From: Typhlomys cinereus
Taxonomy: Eukaryota > Chordata > Mammalia > Rodentia > Platacanthomyidae
NCBI GenBank assembly: GCA_023101885.1
Contig: JALPQD010000241.1
Coordinates: 310,001 to 374,000, forward strand
Length of the DNA: 64,000 nt
Direction of reading: 5' to 3'
Of this stretch, positions 58,424-64,000 are shown one piece after another. Position numbers and translations under genes: made by a program. Each line of letters opens with the position of its first letter. Positions within the stretch are counted from its first letter, which is position 1. The notes under the pieces were generated by a model, which saw only the letters and a program-made list of their open reading frames with translations, was not told the DNA's origin and searched no databases.

Positions 58424-59798
58424 AGATAGTACATTTTTCAGATATGAGGCATTTATTTAGGCACAGTTCTCTTGTGACAGATTAGGAAACAAATGATTCT
58501 GGTTGATTTAAAGTTGTCAGAATAGCTAGTGAGGATTGATCAAGTTTGTATGGCAGCTCTAGCATAGCAGTAACAGAGCTAGTTGGGTTATATTAAGGAT
58601 ATTAGGGATAAAAGGAATTAATAAAGATTGAGCAACTTGGTGAAAAGTAACACCATTTAATTAGATGGATATTTCTCGGATAGAATGAATTTGCGAGTTC
58701 AACAGTCCTGTTTTGAACTTTCATTTCAGAAATCTGCAATATATCAAAGTGTAATTGAATAAATAAACCTAGAGTTAAGAGAAAATATTGAATTTGAAAA
58801 TTACAAATTTTAGAGACATGAGTGGGGAGACAGAAGAAACTTAAAGGCTGAATCCCAGGGAAGTGTGCATTTGAAGTGTATCCTCCACTTCCATCCTTTT
58901 GAAGATACACAGCTCCTTGTCAACTGTGACAGTAGTTCAGCTGAGCTGTCAATTGCTTTGGAGACAGTGAAATCCTCGACTCACAGAGAAATCACTAATC
59001 CATAGTGCTGGGCAAAGGGTAAAAGAATAACCTTGATTTTTTTGTCTGAATTATTGATTTCTTGTCTTTTTTCTACTGCCCTCTAGTCTGCCTTTTCAAC
59101 ATCTCTATTGTGTTTTTAATAGAAAGAGGTCAGTTCTCATTTTTGAAGGTGCCCATGGCCTGGATATACATTCAGAGAGGACATTGCCCTGGTCATCCAC
59201 TACTTTAGCTACACTAGCCAGAAAGGGCTTCAAGTTCACATACATTTCACATAATCCTATAGGAAACAATGCATATAGAAGGAAATGGAATCTAGTAACA
59301 GAATGAATGAGCAAGCAAAATGGGTCTCCATGACTTCCAGACAGGCTCTTCAGTCTGGTTTCAAATTATGATATATCCATAAGTTTTTACTGAAGACGAA
59401 ATAGGAGTTTTCTAAAGTTAACACAGTGATAATGAGAGACCTGACTGAATAGGGGTAATGAATTCTCATTCCTCTTCTGCTGATAAATCCAGTGCTGTAT
59501 ATGCATAGCTGTTGCATAGTCTACTTTTGACACAAGGTATTCAATTAAGTTAGCCTGGCCTATAACCCATTGGACAATGCAGGTAGATCTGAAAAATCAC
59601 AATTCTCTTAATCCAGCCTCTGGAGTAACAGGAATGATGTTTTCCACATCAGACTCACAGTTTCCAGTTTTTCATCTTGGTTCTCAATCAGAGTTAAGGG
59701 GAGAATGGAAGGTAGAAAATAAAGGTGAACAGTCTCAGGGAAGGTGGGATTATCTTACGTGACACTACTGAAATTCACATAAATCAGATATGTAAATT
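58424..59798. other. Unassigned intergenic stretch
   Basis: No gene or repeat recognised. Confidence 0.4.
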
Positions 59799-60725
59799 TG
59801 TATCAGTCATTTTTCTCATTGGTGTGGCAAAATAACTGAAAAAGAAATTTATGAAGGAAAGAAGGACTCATCACAAATTAGAGTTTAGGGCTCATTCTAC
59901 CCTGGTAAGCAAATCATGGTAGTAAGAACAAGAGGCAACATTACATTCATAGTGGGAAGCAGAAAGAGATGAATGCCAGTATTGATGACTGATAGATTAG
60001 GACCCTGTGGTCAGGTACTTAGTCTCCTTAATAAATCCAGTTAGAAATGGACTGAGAAAAGAAGAACTTGAAGATCATTCAATAAAGCTTAAAAATGAAA
60101 GAAAACAAGACTAGTGCACTGTAGATACTGACATTTAGGAGATCTCTACATGTAATCTAAGAAACTTGGAAGCTTCCCAGAAGAGGGAATTAAGGAGTAG
60201 AGCATGTTTAGAACTTAGAAGTCCAAAGCATAGAAAAAGAAAGGGAAATTGTGCTTTATTGTCTGCATGGTAGAAGTTTTAGCACATACCCAAGTCTGTT
60301 GAGAAAAAGAGTTTCCAGAAGGAAGCCACACATGATTTCAATAAGGGGCTATGTATTTCTCTCATTTCTTTAGCATACTACCAGGTAGATCGGATTTTCT
60401 GTGTATGGAATCCTTTGCCAGCTGATTGACAGTCCCAGCTGGACTACTCTAAAGCAGGAATCCATAACAGGCATGTTCCAGAAATCAGATTCCTTCCCAA
60501 TGTTACCAGGGAAATGAGAAAAGTTTTACCTCCAATCTGCTAATGTCTACAGCATTCAGCTCATTTTTCCCCTTTTATTCAGTCTAAGATACTAGCTCAT
60601 GGAATGGTGCTACCCATATTAAGGTAGCTCTTCCTAACTCAATTATCCAATCTAGGAACTCTCAAAGACTTGTCTTTGAGGTGATTCTAGATCCTAAAAA
60701 CTGTTTATCAGTATTCACTATTGCA
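59799..60725 (-). mobile_element. MaLR-type LTR interrupted by ~560 bp
   Basis: The two ends belong to one MT/ORR1-like LTR on the minus strand. 59799-59980 has TGTGGCAAAATAACTGAAAA and AGAAAGAGATGAATGCC; 60545-60725 has CCCCTTTTATTCAGTCTAAG, CTCATGGAATGGTGCTACCC and GAGGTGATTCTAGATCCTAA. In related rodent LTRs these two parts are adjacent. The middle (about 59985-60540) is foreign or duplicated sequence that I cannot assign. Confidence 0.6.
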
Positions 60726-61639
60726 GTGTCTAAATATGCAAATGCTTGTGGTCAGTATATGTTCAGAGTAAGACTAAATATAGTATCTGGTATATGTTCG
60801 CTTGCAATGATTCCTTGTGTTGTGTTAACATGGAGCATAATATGCTGAATGAACATCTGGAAACAATGAAAGGCAAGAAGAGAGAGCTGAGGACTCAGTT
60901 TTTAAAGAGAAATGGCCAAGGATCCTACTTTACCAAAAAACACCAAATGACCAATTCAAACATTCAGAGTTGAAGTCCGAACACATCAGGCATAATGTGT
61001 TAGCAATCCCTGTGAGAAACTCCCTTTGAAGCAAGTTGCCATATACACAAATTTGCTGCTTTTCATACTTCCTTGTTTGACTTTGCATCTAACTGGGTTA
61101 AGGATGCCCTGAAGCAGGTACAAAATGAACTCCTTCACGCAAGCATTTCAGGTTTTGTGTTTGAGGAACCCCATTACACCAGCGTTCTTTGGTGCCTATT
61201 AGCATTTTTCTTGCCCTAAGAATAGTGATCAGCATGTCATTTCCATGTCCAAAAATACCTCGCTATTGCAAAAGCTCAAAGCACTTAAATATACCCTTCA
61301 AAACTATTTATTATAATAGTAATTGATACTTTCATACAAAATTACAATAAAACCATACAGTCTTAAAAAACCAAATGCTATTTCCATTTCCTCTGGCTCC
61401 AATCCTATTGATAAAATCATCATTTTTTTTCACTTCCCATTTACCATATTCCTCAGTCTATTCCTTTCCGCAAATTCTCTCATATTTTTTCATCTCCGTA
61501 GATTCCTGATCTTTGAAATGTGAAATACCTTTCCAAAATCTGGACCATTTCTTGCTAAGGATTTATTGTGATGAATAATTAATAACTACCTAAATAAAAT
61601 CTTCCCTGGCTCTCCTTCTTGCTACTTTATTAAAATTCA
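60726..61639. other. Unassigned AT-rich stretch
   Basis: No gene or repeat recognised. Confidence 0.4.
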
Positions 61640-61885
61640 ATTTGTCCTTCAAGGACCACATAAGAGATGTCACCTCATGAAATTTCCCTTAATTATATTA
61701 TTTAAATTAAATTTGTCCTCATGCTTGTTTCCCCTGCCTACAGCCCTTTGTGGCTTAATTATACAACTTTCAAACTTATTCATTACAATTAAGAGTCATA
61801 TGTTTCTACCGTGCTTTACAAACTCCTCGAGGCTAAAGTCCTACATTTCTCCCTTCTCAAGACCAACAGAGAATGACACTGTTCC
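61640..61885 (+). mobile_element. L2 3' end fragment
   Basis: The order of blocks follows the LINE-2 3' end: CCTTCAAGGACCACATAAGA, GATGTCACCTCATGAAATTT, CCCTTTGTGGCTTAATTATA and AAACTCCTCGAGGCTAAAGT. Ancient mammalian repeat. Confidence 0.6.
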
Positions 61886-62929
61886 ATGTATGTATACTAG
61901 GTTTTACAGCAATGTATACTCTGATGATAGAGATGAACATTTTAGTTTTACATGCAGAATTGGCTTTAACCAATTCTCTAAGATTTTGTTCTTGGGTGAA
62001 TTTCCCCACTATTTTTCTTTGATTTTTTTTTCTAGAATAAAATTCTTTTGCCATTCAAGTATGGAAACTGGCAGAATATAGCAAAAGAAATTTGACTTGT
62101 GATATAAAACAGCAGGATTTCACTTGCAAGAAAAATGGAGTTTTATTAAGGACTTTAATGCTAAGGTTTTATTTGGGCAAAATAAACACAAATAATTGCT
62201 TATGGTTTTTGAGCTTAGATGTTTTTAGATCATCATGTATCTTTCCCTGAGACTAATTTTATGGAACTACAAATGCTAACTTAACACAGGTAATGTGTCT
62301 AGGTTATTTTTCTCATGACTTATGTTAAGTGGGACAGATTTAGTTTGCAATTTTGGAGACTCTTCTTTCATGGAGTATGACTTAGAAACAATCAGTAGTT
62401 GAGTACAAAATTTGTTCCATTTAATAAACATTTTTGTTTGTGATAATGTATTAATTAAATTCACTTCTCAAATAGAGAGAGTTTGTTATTGATTATAATA
62501 AGAAATAGTATTATTAGCTCCAAAGCAGCAAACACAAAGGTCTTGAAGGCGGGGTGGGGCATGGGGGTGGGAATAGGATTAGTGTAAGAAGTAAGAAGAA
62601 CACATAGATGGGCCAGGTGAAAAGTAATTGCCAGACCAAGGTCATAGAAGTAATGAAGGTTCAGTCATGATACCTGGTTAGTAACTATAAACAATCTTGC
62701 TTCACTTTCTGTAGAACAGAAAAACATCAGTTGGTCCTGAAAAATACCAATATAGCTCATTCTGCATTTTGAGAAGGTCAGCACTGGCTGATGTATTAAC
62801 AATTGATCTCAGGTGAGTAAAATTATAATTAGAAACCATTCAGGAGAATCTGATTATAAGCCACGTGTGAGATGCAAGCAGGTTGGCTTTGGTTATATGG
62901 TAGTTTATGGGTTATGTTTTAAAGGAGGA
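61886..62929. other. Unassigned AT-rich stretch
   Basis: No gene or repeat recognised. Confidence 0.4.
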
Positions 62930-63395
62930 GTCAGCAGGGTTTCCTCATGGATCTTGTGAGTGATGGAGGAAATGGGCAGGATTCAAAAGTTTCCCCACTG
63001 TGCTGAATTTGAGCAAATAGAAATATTGTCTTTAAAAGAGATGAAGAAAATGTTAAGATGATTGAGTTATGGGAAAGATATCAATTCAGCTTGGTAAACA
63101 GCGAGCTTTAAATATGCATCCGTCACTCACGTGGAACTTTCCGTGAATGGTCAGATATCAGGGCCTGGGCATGGGGGAGCTATGTAGAATAAGATATAAA
63201 TCCAGTAACTGGAATGTAGATGGGATTTATATACAAGATATTAGAGGGAGTCATCTAAGAACCCATCACCTATGAATAAGAGTTCAAGTACTATAGCCTG
63301 GGGTGGGGAGAATCTATTTGCCAAAAGGGAGTGGCCTGTGGAATAGGAAGGGAACAAGGTCAAGGACAGGTGAATGTGATTCCCTAGTGATCAAG
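62930..63395 (+). mobile_element. Ancient mammalian interspersed repeat (family not named)
   Basis: Blocks such as GATATAAATCCAGTAACTGG, GGAGTCATCTAAGAACCCAT and ACAAGGTCAAGGACAGGTGA follow the order of a common mammal-wide repeat also suspected at 29061. Tentative. Confidence 0.35.
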
Positions 63396-64000
63396 AGTTT
63401 AAAAGTTTAGTTCATTCTCACTTTCTCATTTTCCCCTTTGTCTTCTCCCATCCCCACCCTCTCCCTCTCTATCTTCCCCTCCCCCTCTCAATTTCCCCCA
63501 TTCTTCTTCCCTCCCTATCTGTTCCATTGTTTCAGTAGACTTGAAGGTGAGGCCTTAGGACAAATAGTTCACAAAATCTGCAGATAATCTTATCCCCTTT
63601 GAATTAAGCCCTCAGGGAAGTATAGCTTTTCTAAAAATAATGCTGATGCTGTCCAAGTCACTCTTAGAATGCTCTGTGGGAGAGTTATCAGCATTTCTTC
63701 TATAATGCACACTGGTAGCACATAATTATCATGTGAAAGAAAATTTTGTTCCAAGATTAGAAATAGATTTTTTAACCTATTCATGTACAAGTGTAGTGAA
63801 TAAGGCCATGAAGTCCAGTATCAGCCCATAGCAATTATAAGGCAGAGATTGGAAACCCCTGGACGGTTTTTAAGTGGAGCTCCTCTTTGCATTTTGAAAG
63901 TCATATATATTCATTAATTTCCCTTAACTAATTTTTATAACTAAAAGACAGTCACTCAAATAAAAGAAAGCAGAACACTTCCTTCATTGTTTACAAACAC
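63396..64000. other. Unassigned stretch to window end
   Basis: A pyrimidine-rich tract at 63420-63520, otherwise nothing recognised. Confidence 0.4.

Overview
The window looks like rodent intergenic DNA: AT-rich, with no functional protein-coding gene that I can recognise, and built mostly from layered retrotransposons. The rodent assignment rests on B4-type (ID+B1 fusion), B1-type, B3/B2-type SINEs and many MaLR-type LTRs, over older mammal-wide repeats (MIR, L2, ancient L1). The youngest SINE (three copies, CpG-rich, with near-perfect target-site duplications, TSDs) is neither mouse B1/B2 nor rat ID. A non-murid, mouse-like rodent such as a dipodoid is plausible, but that is only an inference from the SINE head sequence.

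Layout. 1-5150: a plus-strand L1 entering the window inside ORF1, with a broken ORF2 and a 3' UTR ending in a G-rich purine tract. 5164-7111: a B2-type SINE, a retrocopy of the 3' end of nucleolin (5847-6229), a purine-rich A-tailed repeat and a young SINE, with a short inverted duplication at the two ends. 7112-34860: sparse old repeats (MIR, B4, B3, B1, ancient L1), two more young SINEs, several MaLR LTRs, microsatellites, and a 1.0-kb segment bounded by a ~105-bp inverted duplication (29671-30883). 35060-36635: a 5'-inverted (twin-primed) L1 carrying a second L1 3' UTR, nested in an ancient L1. 36815-44220: mostly unassigned, with a solo LTR at 42823-43474. 44240-51107: a full-length L1 with two 5' monomers, ORF1, ORF2, 3' UTR and an 18-bp TSD, inserted into an old MaLR LTR. 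51108-64000: old repeats, a second twin-primed L1 (56987-58407), a MaLR LTR split by a ~560-bp segment, and an L2 fragment.

The two long L1s are the same subfamily in the same orientation, offset by about 45,965 bp and almost collinear over 5.1 kb. All L1 ORFs here carry nonsense or frameshift lesions, so none is autonomous. The most unusual signals are the two inverted duplications, the two independent twin-priming events (one with a possible L1 read-through), and the nucleolin retrocopy.
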